Positions 52,994 through 60,596 of a stretch of DNA of 64,000 bases are shown here, one piece after another. Under the pieces are notes generated by a model. It was not told the DNA's origin, did no database searches, and worked only from the letters and a program-made list of their open reading frames with translations. Numbering within the stretch: position 1 is the first letter of the stretch; every line of letters begins with the position of its first letter. The translations under genes and the position numbers were made by a program. The DNA is from Streptomyces pacificus (lineage in GTDB: Bacteria; Actinomycetota; Actinomycetes; Streptomycetales; Streptomycetaceae): assembly GCF_011766325.1 (NCBI RefSeq), contig NZ_BLLG01000003.1:186001-250000 (forward strand), written 5' to 3'.

Positions 52994-54517
52994 TCACCGC
53001 GAACCGCGGAAGTCCGCGCCCTCCACGATGAGTCCGGCCGCCAGCGCGCCGGACATCCCGCTGTGCGCGAGCCCGCCGCCGGGATGCGACCAGCCGCCCG
53101 CGAAGTACACCCCGGGCACCGGCGAGACGTTCGCGGCGGGCAGCAGCGCCCCGCCCGCTCCGGCCAGCGCAGGCCCGGGCACCTCGCGGGTACCGGTCTC
53201 CCGGAAGGTGTCCTCGGGCGTACGCACCTCGCGCCACAGGAGCCGCTCCCGCAGTCCCGGAACAGCCGCTTCCGCTGCTGCCGCCATCCGGTCGGCGAAG
53301 GCTTCCACCCGTGCGCCGCCCCCGCCCCACCGGTCCTCCGGAGACCGGCTGCCGGGCCCGATGGTCACGGTGGCGGGCACGGTCGCGGTCACGGTGACCG
53401 CCTCGTGGCCGCCGGGCCGCAGCCGTTCGTCGTCCGGCCGGAGCACCACGACGGTCGGCCGGTCGCACAGCCGCCCGGCGGCCAGCGCTGCCGACTCCCC
53501 GGCCGGGTCGGGCGAGTGCACCACCGTCCGGTGTGCCGCGTCCGCCTCCCGGGTGCCGCGCAGGGCGAGGCAGACGGTCATGCGCCCGGTGCGCACCGCC
53601 GACTGGTGGTGCGGCCACTCGTCCGGGGAGTGCCACGGTATGACCCGGTCCCGGTACAGCGCCGGCACGGGAGCGCCCGCGACGACATGGTCGGCGCCGG
53701 CCGTACTGCCGTCCGCCAGTTCCACGCCGGCGGCCCGGCCGTCCTCGATCCGCAGGCCCGTCACCTCGGCACCGAGGACGAACTCCACCCTCCGCGCCAG
53801 GCACCGCTGGTGCACGGCGTCCGCGAGGGCCCGTATTCCGCCCCGCGCGTACCAGCTTCCGAATGTCTGCTCCAGGTAGGGCAGAACCGCGGCGGAAGCC
53901 GGCGCGGTGGCCGGATCGAAGCCGTACGCCAGGGCGTGGCTCCCCAGCAGTGCCGCAAGCCGAGGATCGCGCAACTCGCGGCGGCCCACATCGGCGAGGG
54001 TGCGCGCCGGGCGGCGCAGCAGGCCACTCCTGGCCGCCGGGTACGGGTCCGAGGCGAGGGGGGACGCGTCCGGCGGCAGCGGCTCCTCCAGCAGCGGCCG
54101 CCGGGAACGGTCCCAGGCATCCCTCGCCCGCACCAGGAAGCCGCCCCAGCGCTCACCCGCTCCGGCACCGAGTGCTCCGTCCAGCGCCGACACGACACCC
54201 GCGCGTGAGGCGTTCGGCAGTGTCACGGCCGTGCCGTCGGCGAAGACATGGCGGCCCGCCGGGTCCACCGGGACCAGGTCGACGCACCGCTCCAGGGGCT
54301 CCCTGCCGGTCTTCACGAAGAAGTCGCGCCAGACGGCGGGCAGATGCAGCAGACCGGGCCCGGTGTCGAAGGCGAAGCCGTCACGTGCGAACCGGCGCAC
54401 CGCACCGCCGTGGGTGTCCGCCCGCTCGTACACCGTCACCCGGTGGCCCGCCACGGCCAGCCGGGCAGCGGCCGCCATGGCGCCCATCCCGGCGCCGATC
54501 ACCGCAATCCGTGCCAT
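52994..54517 (-). CDS. Phytoene desaturase-like FAD oxidoreductase
   Basis: A 507-residue flavoprotein of the CrtI/phytoene-dehydrogenase-like group. It has an FAD-binding VIGAGMGAMAAAARL motif at residue 6, YERADTHGG, and a C-terminal VYFAGGWSHPGGGL block. No carotenoid genes (crtB, crtE, crtY) are nearby, so a carotenoid function is uncertain; it may oxidise another isoprenoid or lipid. ATG 54517 is the natural start of the FAD fold. It converges on the metF operon. Confidence 0.85.
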   Translation of the reverse strand: MARIAVIGAGMGAMAAAARLAVAGHRVTVYERADTHGGAVRRFARDGFAFDTGPGLLHLPAVWRDFFVKTGREPLERCVDLVPVDPAGRHVFADGTAVTLPNASRAGVVSALDGALGAGAGERWGGFLVRARDAWDRSRRPLLEEPLPPDASPLASDPYPAARSGLLRRPARTLADVGRRELRDPRLAALLGSHALAYGFDPATAPASAAVLPYLEQTFGSWYARGGIRALADAVHQRCLARRVEFVLGAEVTGLRIEDGRAAGVELADGSTAGADHVVAGAPVPALYRDRVIPWHSPDEWPHHQSAVRTGRMTVCLALRGTREADAAHRTVVHSPDPAGESAALAAGRLCDRPTVVVLRPDDERLRPGGHEAVTVTATVPATVTIGPGSRSPEDRWGGGGARVEAFADRMAAAAEAAVPGLRERLLWREVRTPEDTFRETGTREVPGPALAGAGGALLPAANVSPVPGVYFAGGWSHPGGGLAHSGMSGALAAGLIVEGADFRGSR

Positions 54518-54990
54518 GCCAGCGACTGTATCCGCCGCCTCCGACAGCCGTGGGGGCGGTGCTTGCGCCCGCCCCGGCCACGCCCGGCCACGCCCGGCCA
54601 CGCCCGACCGCGGACCCGTCGGTGGCCTCGTCGGTCCGGGCGGGCGCGGATCGCTGAGTATCCGTACCTAGTACGGGAGATGAGTAGGCGTGCGGATGGG
54701 GGCCGGCCTGCGCGGAGGGCAGAGTGGAGCCCACGGGAAGGGGCGCGGCGCCGGCACCGCCGGCACGGGGCGGCGGAACGGCGCCGCGCTCCTTCGGAAC
54801 GGGGGTGCCCGGACCGGGGGAACAGCGGTACGGGGCAGTGGGGGAACCGCGGGGGAGGTGCCGGTGCGGCGGGGCTCGGACCATCGGGCTTCGCGCACCG
54901 GCGCCTCCCCGCCGCGTGTTCCCCCGGCAGCCCCGCCGCGGGGAGTGCCCGCACGTGCGCCGCGGGACCGCAGGGCGCCGGTGGCGTCGG
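54518..54990. other. Intergenic region upstream of the desaturase-like gene
   Basis: The 473 bases hold a CCACGCCCGG tandem repeat (54577-54607), a small palindrome CCGTACCTAGTACGG (54662-54676) that could be an operator, and a strongly G-rich plus strand up to 54900. No gene is convincing on either strand. Confidence 0.55.
54577..54607. repeat. 10-bp CCACGCCCGG tandem repeat
   Basis: Three copies (the last with a changed base) of CCACGCCCGG lie in the leader region of the desaturase-like gene. Confidence 0.7.
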
Positions 54991-55599
54991 TCAGCGGCCG
55001 CCGACCCGGCCGTGCAGCAGCCGGGACAGGGCCGCGTGCACCTCGTCGAGGGACCGCTCCCGCTGGAACGCCTGCCAGTCGAGCGCCGCCACGAGCACCA
55101 TCCCGACCAGAGCCGCCGCGGTCAGCGGGATGTCGATCTCCTGGTTCAGCTCGCCCCGCTCGATGCCTTCCCGCAGCACGGTCTCCACGACGGCGACCGC
55201 CTCCCGGCGGACCACCATCAGGGTCGACCGCCAGGCCCGGTTGGTGCGCCAGAGCTCGGCGACGTACAGCTGGGTGAAGGCGGGGTAGCGGTCGATGAAG
55301 ACCAGCCCGGCGCGGATCATCCCGTCCAGCGCCTCGGTCTTGCTGCCGCCGCGCTGCTCCGCCTCGTCGGCGGCCTCCCGCAGCGAGGCGGTCAGCAGGC
55401 CGACCCCGTACCGCAGCAACTCCTCGAAGAGTTCGGTCTTGCTCGTGAAGTTGTAGTAGACGGTGCCCTTGGCGACGCCGGCCCGCTCGGCGATCTCGTC
55501 GACCGTGGTGGCGGAGAAGCCCTGCTCGGCGATGAGGGTCACCGCCGCCTCGTAGAGCTTGGCGCGGGTGGCGTGTCTGCGGGTGCTGCCGCTGTTCAT
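54991..55599 (-). CDS. TetR-family regulator
   Basis: A 202-residue repressor with an N-terminal helix-turn-helix (AAVTLIAEQGFSATTVDEIA and GVAKGTVYYNFTSK) and an all-helical ligand domain. It is the last gene of a minus-strand unit with the YhgE and ABC ATPase genes and starts 28 bases after the YhgE stop. The palindrome at 58575-58590, at the front of that unit, is the obvious operator, so it likely autoregulates the operon. Confidence 0.9.
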   Translation of the reverse strand: MNSGSTRRHATRAKLYEAAVTLIAEQGFSATTVDEIAERAGVAKGTVYYNFTSKTELFEELLRYGVGLLTASLREAADEAEQRGGSKTEALDGMIRAGLVFIDRYPAFTQLYVAELWRTNRAWRSTLMVVRREAVAVVETVLREGIERGELNQEIDIPLTAAALVGMVLVAALDWQAFQRERSLDEVHAALSRLLHGRVGGR

Positions 55600-55627
55600 G
55601 GTGACGATTCTCGCAGGTCCGCGCGCC

Positions 55628-57715
55628 TCACAGACTCAGCTCGGGGTGAAGTCGGTCGAACGTCCACACCTGTCTGCGCCGTGCGGACACCGCGGTCAGC
55701 GCCAGTGCCCCGGCGGTGAACGCCACGAGGACGGCCACGGCCTGCCAGACCGGTCCGGCGCCGCCGCCGGTGATGAGCCGGCGCAGCGCCTCGACCACGT
55801 ACGTCATCGGCAGGTAGGGGTGGACGGCGTTGAAGAACGGCGGGCTGGTCTGGACGGGGTAGGTCCCGCCCGCCGAGGTCAGCTGCACCATCAGCAGCGC
55901 CAGTACGAGGATCCTGCCGGCCGCGCCGAAACGGGCGTTGAGCCACTGGATGATGGCGGCGAAGCAGCCGACGACCAGCGCCAGGAATCCCACCGTCCCG
56001 GCGGCGCGGGCCATCTGCAGCCCGAGTCCCCAGTGGAGCACCGCCATCAGCGCGCCGACCTGGAGCAGTCCGAGCGCCGCCACCGGCAGCCACCCGGCGA
56101 CGGCGATCCGCCAGGGCGGCGCCCCGGCGGCCAGCGCCCGCCGGTTGAGCGGCTGGATCAGCATGTACGCCACCATGGCGCCCACCCAGAGGGAGAGCGG
56201 GATGAAGTACGGGGCGAAGCCGGTGCCGTAGTTGTCCGCCTTGTGCAGTGACTGGGAAGCGAGTCGCACCGGGTCGGCCATCACCTCGGTGCGCCGGTCG
56301 CGCTCCTGCTCGTCGTAGTCGGGGATCCTGCCGACGCCGTCGTTGAGCCCGCCGGCCAGTTCGCCCGAGCCGTCGACGAGCTGGTACATGCCGCCGTCGA
56401 GGTCGTGGGCGCCGTTCTCGAGCCTGCCCACCCCGGTGTCGAGGTCGGCGGATCCGGCGCGCGCGGTGCCCAGACCCCGGTGGAGTTCGCCGGCGCCCTC
56501 GGCCACCTTCTGCGCCCCGGCGTCCAGCCGGCCGATGTCCGCGACGGCCTTCTCGATGTCGTCGCCCAGGGTGGGGGAGCGCTCTGCGAGGCCCTCGGCC
56601 AGTCTCTGGAGCTCGATCAGCCGGGCGTCGAGCTGCTTCAGCTCGGCGCTGCTGCCGTTCACCAGCGCGACGACGTCGTCGGCGGCCGCCGCGGAGCCGG
56701 CCGTCGCGGTCCTGGCCTTCTCCAGGACCGGGCAGACGGCGGGATCGGGGGTCGCGGCCTCCTCGCAGCGCGATACGTAGAGGTCGTTCGCCTCGCCGGC
56801 CGCTTCGTGCGCCGTGGCCGCGGCGGCCGGGGCGGTCGTCACGAGGAGCTCCAGCCGGTCGCGCGCCGCGCGGGCGCCGTGCTCCACGAACCGTGCGTGC
56901 TCGCCGATCGCCGCACCGTCGCCTTCGAGGTAGGGCCGGGCGCCGGCCGCCACGGCGTTGACCTTCTCGGCGAGCCGGCCGGTTCCCGCGGCGAGCTCGC
57001 GGGTGCCCTTCTCCAGCTCGCCCGCGCCGTCCTCCAGGCGGCTGATGCCGCCGGCGAGCCTGCCGCTGCCGTCCTTGGCGTCCGTGAGGCCGTCGGCGAG
57101 TTCCCTGGAGCCCTCCTTCGCCTTGCCGATGCCGCCCTGGAGCCGGTCGGCGCCCGCCGCCGCCTCCTCGGTGGCGTCGTGGATGTCGGAGAACGAGATG
57201 AAGATCTTGTCGAGGAAGGAGCGGGAGGCGTCCTTGGACGCGGACTCGCGGACCTCGGCGAAGACCGTGCGGGAAATCTGGCCGACGACGTAGTTGTTGG
57301 CGTCGTTCGTCCGCACCTCCAGCGCCCCGGTCTGAGGGGTGTCGCCGGAGGCGGAGGCGATGCGCTCGCTGAGGTCGGCGGGCATGGTCAGCGACAGGTA
57401 GTACGTGCCGTCCTCGACGCCCTCGCGGGCCTCCCGGGAGCTCACCGGGTGCCAGTCGAAGACGTCGCTCCCGCGCAGGCCCTCGCTGATCTCGTCGCCG
57501 ACCGCGATCCTCTTGCCGGCGGCGGTCGCGCCCCGGTCGTCGTTGACCAGCGCCACGGGAAGCTTGTCGAGGCGGCTGTACGGGTCCCAGAACGACCACA
57601 GGTAGAGGGCGCCGTAGAGCAGCGGAAGAAGCAGGATCGCCACCAGCGCGGCCCGCGGGAGCCTGCCCCTGCCGAAGCGCTTCAGTTCAAGCGCGGCCAG
57701 TCTCGGCGAGCGCAT
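55628..57715 (-). CDS. YhgE/Pip domain membrane protein
   Basis: A 695-residue membrane protein of the YhgE/Pip class. One N-terminal helix (about 20-40) is followed by a large extracytoplasmic part (about 45-475) with heptad-like repeats built on GxxxLxxG turns, then five or six C-terminal helices of the ABC-2 transporter type. This family forms export permeases and includes phage receptor Pip and EsaA-like proteins. ATG 57715 lies in a 29-base overlap with the ABC ATPase gene and has GAGGAGGGGG upstream, so it is probably its partner. Confidence 0.9.
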   Translation of the reverse strand: MRSPRLAALELKRFGRGRLPRAALVAILLLPLLYGALYLWSFWDPYSRLDKLPVALVNDDRGATAAGKRIAVGDEISEGLRGSDVFDWHPVSSREAREGVEDGTYYLSLTMPADLSERIASASGDTPQTGALEVRTNDANNYVVGQISRTVFAEVRESASKDASRSFLDKIFISFSDIHDATEEAAAGADRLQGGIGKAKEGSRELADGLTDAKDGSGRLAGGISRLEDGAGELEKGTRELAAGTGRLAEKVNAVAAGARPYLEGDGAAIGEHARFVEHGARAARDRLELLVTTAPAAAATAHEAAGEANDLYVSRCEEAATPDPAVCPVLEKARTATAGSAAAADDVVALVNGSSAELKQLDARLIELQRLAEGLAERSPTLGDDIEKAVADIGRLDAGAQKVAEGAGELHRGLGTARAGSADLDTGVGRLENGAHDLDGGMYQLVDGSGELAGGLNDGVGRIPDYDEQERDRRTEVMADPVRLASQSLHKADNYGTGFAPYFIPLSLWVGAMVAYMLIQPLNRRALAAGAPPWRIAVAGWLPVAALGLLQVGALMAVLHWGLGLQMARAAGTVGFLALVVGCFAAIIQWLNARFGAAGRILVLALLMVQLTSAGGTYPVQTSPPFFNAVHPYLPMTYVVEALRRLITGGGAGPVWQAVAVLVAFTAGALALTAVSARRRQVWTFDRLHPELSL

Positions 57716-58559
57716 CCGCCGCCCCCTCCTCGTGCTCGTCCGTCGGCCCGGTGCGGGTCCCGGCGGCCTCGATGCCAGGGGCCGCCGCCTCACCGGCCCC
57801 GCCCCCGTGCCTGTGGTGGGAGGCCGTGCCCGCCTCGGCGCCGGCCGCGGCGGAGGCCGTCGCGTCCGTCCGGACCACCACGGCGCCGGCGTCTCCGGGG
57901 GCCTCGCTGCAGACGGTGAGCACGGTCGTGCCCTCGGCGGCGACGCCGCGGAGGAGTCCCCAGGCCGCGGCCCGGTCTGCCTCGGAGAGCTTGAGGTCGG
58001 CATCGTCGACGGCCAGCAGCCGCGGGCGGCCGATCAGCGCGAGGGCCACGGAGAGCCGGAGCGCCTCCAGCCGTCCGAGATCCCGTACGGCCGTGCGCCC
58101 CGCCTTCGGCAGGGTGTCCACGTCGAGCCCGGCGACGTCCAGCGCCCGGTCCAGCCGGGCCCGGGCCGCCGCGGCCCGTTCACCCGGCGGCCGGAGCAGG
58201 GCCCTGAGCGAGCCGCCGAACCTCTGCTGCAGCAGGACGCGCTCCCGCAGATGCTCGGCGACGGTGAGCGCCGGGTCGAGGTCGCTCACCCCCGGAACCG
58301 GCCCGAGTGCGCTGATGCGGCGGACCGCCGCCATCCTGCGCGGCAGCCGCAGCCCGGCCACCTCCGCCTGTCCCTCCGCCGGCTTCATGCGCCCGCTGAG
58401 CGCGAGCAGCAGACAGGTGCGTCCGGAGCCGGAGGGGCCCTCGATCGCGACGAGCGAACCCGGGCCGGCCTCGATGTCCACGTTCCGGAACGCCCAGCCG
58501 CGCGGTCCTCTGAGGCCCAGGCCCCGGGCTCGTACGGCTGCCCCGTGGGGGATGTCCAC
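57687..58559 (-). CDS. ABC-type ATP-binding protein, degenerate signature
   Basis: A 290-residue ATPase-like protein. Walker A is GPSGSGRT (about residue 43), with Arg in place of the usual Lys. The signature region reads LGRLEALRLS instead of LSGGQ, and Walker B is LLAVDDAD, without the catalytic glutamate. It may bind but not hydrolyse ATP well. GTG 58559 is preferred over 58565 because GGAGG is then six bases away rather than adjacent. It overlaps the YhgE gene and should pair with it. Confidence 0.82.
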   Translation of the reverse strand: MDIPHGAAVRARGLGLRGPRGWAFRNVDIEAGPGSLVAIEGPSGSGRTCLLLALSGRMKPAEGQAEVAGLRLPRRMAAVRRISALGPVPGVSDLDPALTVAEHLRERVLLQQRFGGSLRALLRPPGERAAAARARLDRALDVAGLDVDTLPKAGRTAVRDLGRLEALRLSVALALIGRPRLLAVDDADLKLSEADRAAAWGLLRGVAAEGTTVLTVCSEAPGDAGAVVVRTDATASAAAGAEAGTASHHRHGGGAGEAAAPGIEAAGTRTGPTDEHEEGAADALAETGRA

Positions 58560-58905
58560 GCGCACCCTCCTTTGAACTGACCAGTCAGTTTAAAAACTAC
58601 CGGGGGAGCACGGGCCGAAGCAAAACGCGGCTGCCGGGTCGCGTGCGGTGTGGCGGGTGCGCACCCGATCCGGCGAGAGCCGGGGCTCGTTCCCCTGTCC
58701 TGGGAGGCCCGAGGGACACCCGAGGGCCGGGCGGGGACCGGGTGCCGGCACCAGGGGCCGGGGGGATCGGGGACGAGACCGGGGGGCGGGGCCGGGGGTG
58801 CCCCGGGACGGACGTCGCGTCCGGCTCAGGCAATAGGGTGGAGCCAGCCTGCACCGTTCACGCCCCCTCAGCAGGGGCGGCACCCGCGCCGAGGAGTCAC
58901 CAGCA
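58560..58905. other. Divergent regulatory region, ABC/YhgE/TetR operon and methyltransferase
   Basis: The region holds the TetR-type palindrome (58575-58590) beside an AT-rich pocket, then about 230 GC-rich bases with no gene, and a TAGGGT hexamer at 58834-58839 that may serve the methyltransferase. Confidence 0.6.
58575..58590 (-). promoter_or_regulatory. TetR-type operator
   Basis: AACTGAC and its exact complement GTCAGTT flank two bases (AACTGACCAGTCAGTT), five bases from the ABC gene's ribosome binding site and beside TTTAAAAACT. On the minus strand TAAACT (58592-58587) could be the -10, so bound repressor would block the promoter. Confidence 0.75.
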
Positions 58906-59694
58906 GTGTCGGACCAGATGCCCCCCGTTCGGTCTCGCCGCGGGGAGACCCCCTCCCGCGCCTCCCTTCGCACGGCCGTGGTCTGGGAGGTGCTCAGGGA
59001 CGCCCTGGACGGCCGGGCCAAGGCGACCGGACGGGACGCCCTGGACGTCCTCGACACCGGCGGCGGCTCCGGCAACTTCGCCGTTCCCGCCGCCCGGCTC
59101 GGCCATCGCGTCACCGTGGTCGATCCCAGCCCCAACGCGCTGTTCGCGCTGGAGCGCCGGGCCGCCGAGGCCGGGGTGGCCGACCGGGTCCGCGGGGTGC
59201 AGGGCGATGCCCACGGGCTGTTCGACGTGGTGGAGCGCGGCGGCTTCGACGCCGTGCTGTTCCACGGCGTGCTCGAGTACGTCGAGGATCCGGCCGAAGG
59301 GGTGCGGAACGCGGTCGAGGCGCTGCGCCCCGCAGGCGCCCTCAGCCTGCTCGCCGCCGGGCTCGGCGGTGCCGTCCTCGCCAGGGCCCTGGCCGGGCAC
59401 TTCACCGAGGCCAGGCAGGCGCTCGCCGACCCGGCGGGGCGCTGGGGCGAGGGCGATCCGACACCGCGCCGGTTCACGGCCGGGCAGCTCACCCGGCTCG
59501 TCGGCGACGCGGGCCTGGAGATCGCTTCGGTGCACGGTGTCCGGGTGTTCGCGGACCTGGTGCCCGGGGCGCTCGTGGACACCGAGCCCGGGGCGCTGGA
59601 GGCCCTGCTGAAGCTGGAGGAGGCCGCCGCGGAGTCGCCGGCGTTCCACGCGGTCGCCACACAGCTCCACGTCCTGGGCCACAAGCGCGGCTGA
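58906..59694 (+). CDS. Class I SAM-dependent methyltransferase
   Basis: A 262-residue methyltransferase with the SAM-binding motif LDTGGGSGNFAVP (about residue 48), the acidic end of the second strand in VVDPSP and LFHGVLEYVEDP as motif III. The acceptor substrate is unknown. GTG 58906 has GAGGAG ten bases upstream. It is the first of two plus-strand genes before a convergent pair and is part of the block that precedes the division cluster in other streptomycetes (recalled). Confidence 0.88.
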   Translation: MSDQMPPVRSRRGETPSRASLRTAVVWEVLRDALDGRAKATGRDALDVLDTGGGSGNFAVPAARLGHRVTVVDPSPNALFALERRAAEAGVADRVRGVQGDAHGLFDVVERGGFDAVLFHGVLEYVEDPAEGVRNAVEALRPAGALSLLAAGLGGAVLARALAGHFTEARQALADPAGRWGEGDPTPRRFTAGQLTRLVGDAGLEIASVHGVRVFADLVPGALVDTEPGALEALLKLEEAAAESPAFHAVATQLHVLGHKRG

Positions 59695-59893
59695 TCAAGG
59701 ACCCTGTCCCGGTGCCCGCCGCTGATCAGCTACGCAGCCGCAGGCGGAGTACGCCACAGGCCCCCCGGCCAAGGCGTTCGCCCCGTATGATCGGGGGACG
59801 CGTTCCGGCATGACGGACGAGCGGTTGGGGAATCAACGTCTCAGCAGCCGATCCGGCATGGCAGGCCCAGGAGGCGATCGGGCACTCGGCGGG

Positions 59894-59922
59894 TTTCACG
59901 GGGGCGATTCCCTGCCTATCCT
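59894..59922 (+). promoter_or_regulatory. Candidate promoter of the DUF3040 gene
   Basis: TTTCAC (59894-59899) and TATCCT (59917-59922) have 17 bases between them, and the -10 has an upstream TGC. The start codon is 51 bases downstream. Confidence 0.4.
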
Positions 59923-59972
59923 GAAAGGGCCGCATACCGGTCGCCCCCGCGACCGACGACTAGGAGGACTCC

Positions 59973-60365
59973 GTGCCGCTCTCGGAGCACGAGCAGCGAA
60001 TGCTCGAGCAGATGGAGCGAGCGCTGTACGCCGAAGATCCCAAGTTCGCGACAGCGCTTGAGGGAAGCGGGCTGCGTACGTACACCCGACGAAGGGTCTA
60101 CCAAGCGGTCGCCGGCTTCCTGGTGGGTATCGCGCTCCTCATGGCCGGAATGGTCGCCCAGCAGATCTGGATCAGCGTGGTGGGTTTCCTCGTCATGCTC
60201 GGCTGTGCGGTCCTGGCGGTCACCGGCTGGCGCAAGGCGCCGAAGCCGGGCGAGCAGAGCGACCCCGGGGCTGAGGCCACCCGCCGGCAGCCCAGGCAGC
60301 GCCGGTCGCTGATGGACCGGATCGAGCAGCGGTGGCAGCGCCGCCGCGACGAGCAGGGCCACTGA
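59973..60365 (+). CDS. DUF3040 membrane protein
   Basis: A 130-residue protein starting MPLSEHEQRMLEQMERALYA, the hallmark of DUF3040, with two membrane helices (about 46-67 and 70-88) and a basic C-terminal tail. The family is common in actinobacteria, often near division genes, and has no established function. GTG 59973 follows TAGGAGG. It ends before a double hairpin shared with the convergent transglutaminase gene. Confidence 0.92.
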   Translation: MPLSEHEQRMLEQMERALYAEDPKFATALEGSGLRTYTRRRVYQAVAGFLVGIALLMAGMVAQQIWISVVGFLVMLGCAVLAVTGWRKAPKPGEQSDPGAEATRRQPRQRRSLMDRIEQRWQRRRDEQGH

Positions 60366-60386
60366 GCCCATGTGACATGCACATCC

Positions 60387-60451
60387 GTGGACCGGATACG
60401 GCTCGAGGGGTGACCGCGACGGGGTCACCCCTCGAGCCGTATCCGGTCCAC
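60387..60451. terminator. 29-bp perfect hairpin after DUF3040 gene
   Basis: Bases 60387-60415 pair without mismatch with 60423-60451 around a seven-base loop. The last nine bases of the right arm are also the first bases of the next hairpin (60443-60490), so the two cannot both form fully. Confidence 0.88.
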
Positions 60452-60490
60452 GGGCGTGGCGGGCCATGTCCCGCCACGCCCGTGGACCGG
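60443..60490. terminator. 21-bp perfect hairpin overlapping the previous one
   Basis: Bases 60443-60463 pair without mismatch with 60470-60490 around a six-base loop. It faces the convergent transglutaminase gene (stop at 60597) and shares CCGGTCCAC with the first hairpin. Confidence 0.85.
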
Positions 60491-60596
60491 CTGTCCAGGC
60501 CGAGGTCCGGTCCGCCACCGCGTCCGGGGCCCCGGTGGCCACCATCCCGCCGCGGGCGGCCCCTCGGCCTCCGGACCCGGTCCGGAGGCCTCCTCG

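Noticed and set aside
52994..54517. Carotenoid biosynthesis cluster suggested by the phytoene desaturase-like protein
   Set aside because: No crtE, crtB or cyclase genes lie within the window on either side.
59810..60061. Plus-strand frame of 83 codons overlapping the DUF3040 start
   Set aside because: It runs into the DUF3040 gene in another frame, has no ribosome site and would be transcribed from before the candidate promoter.
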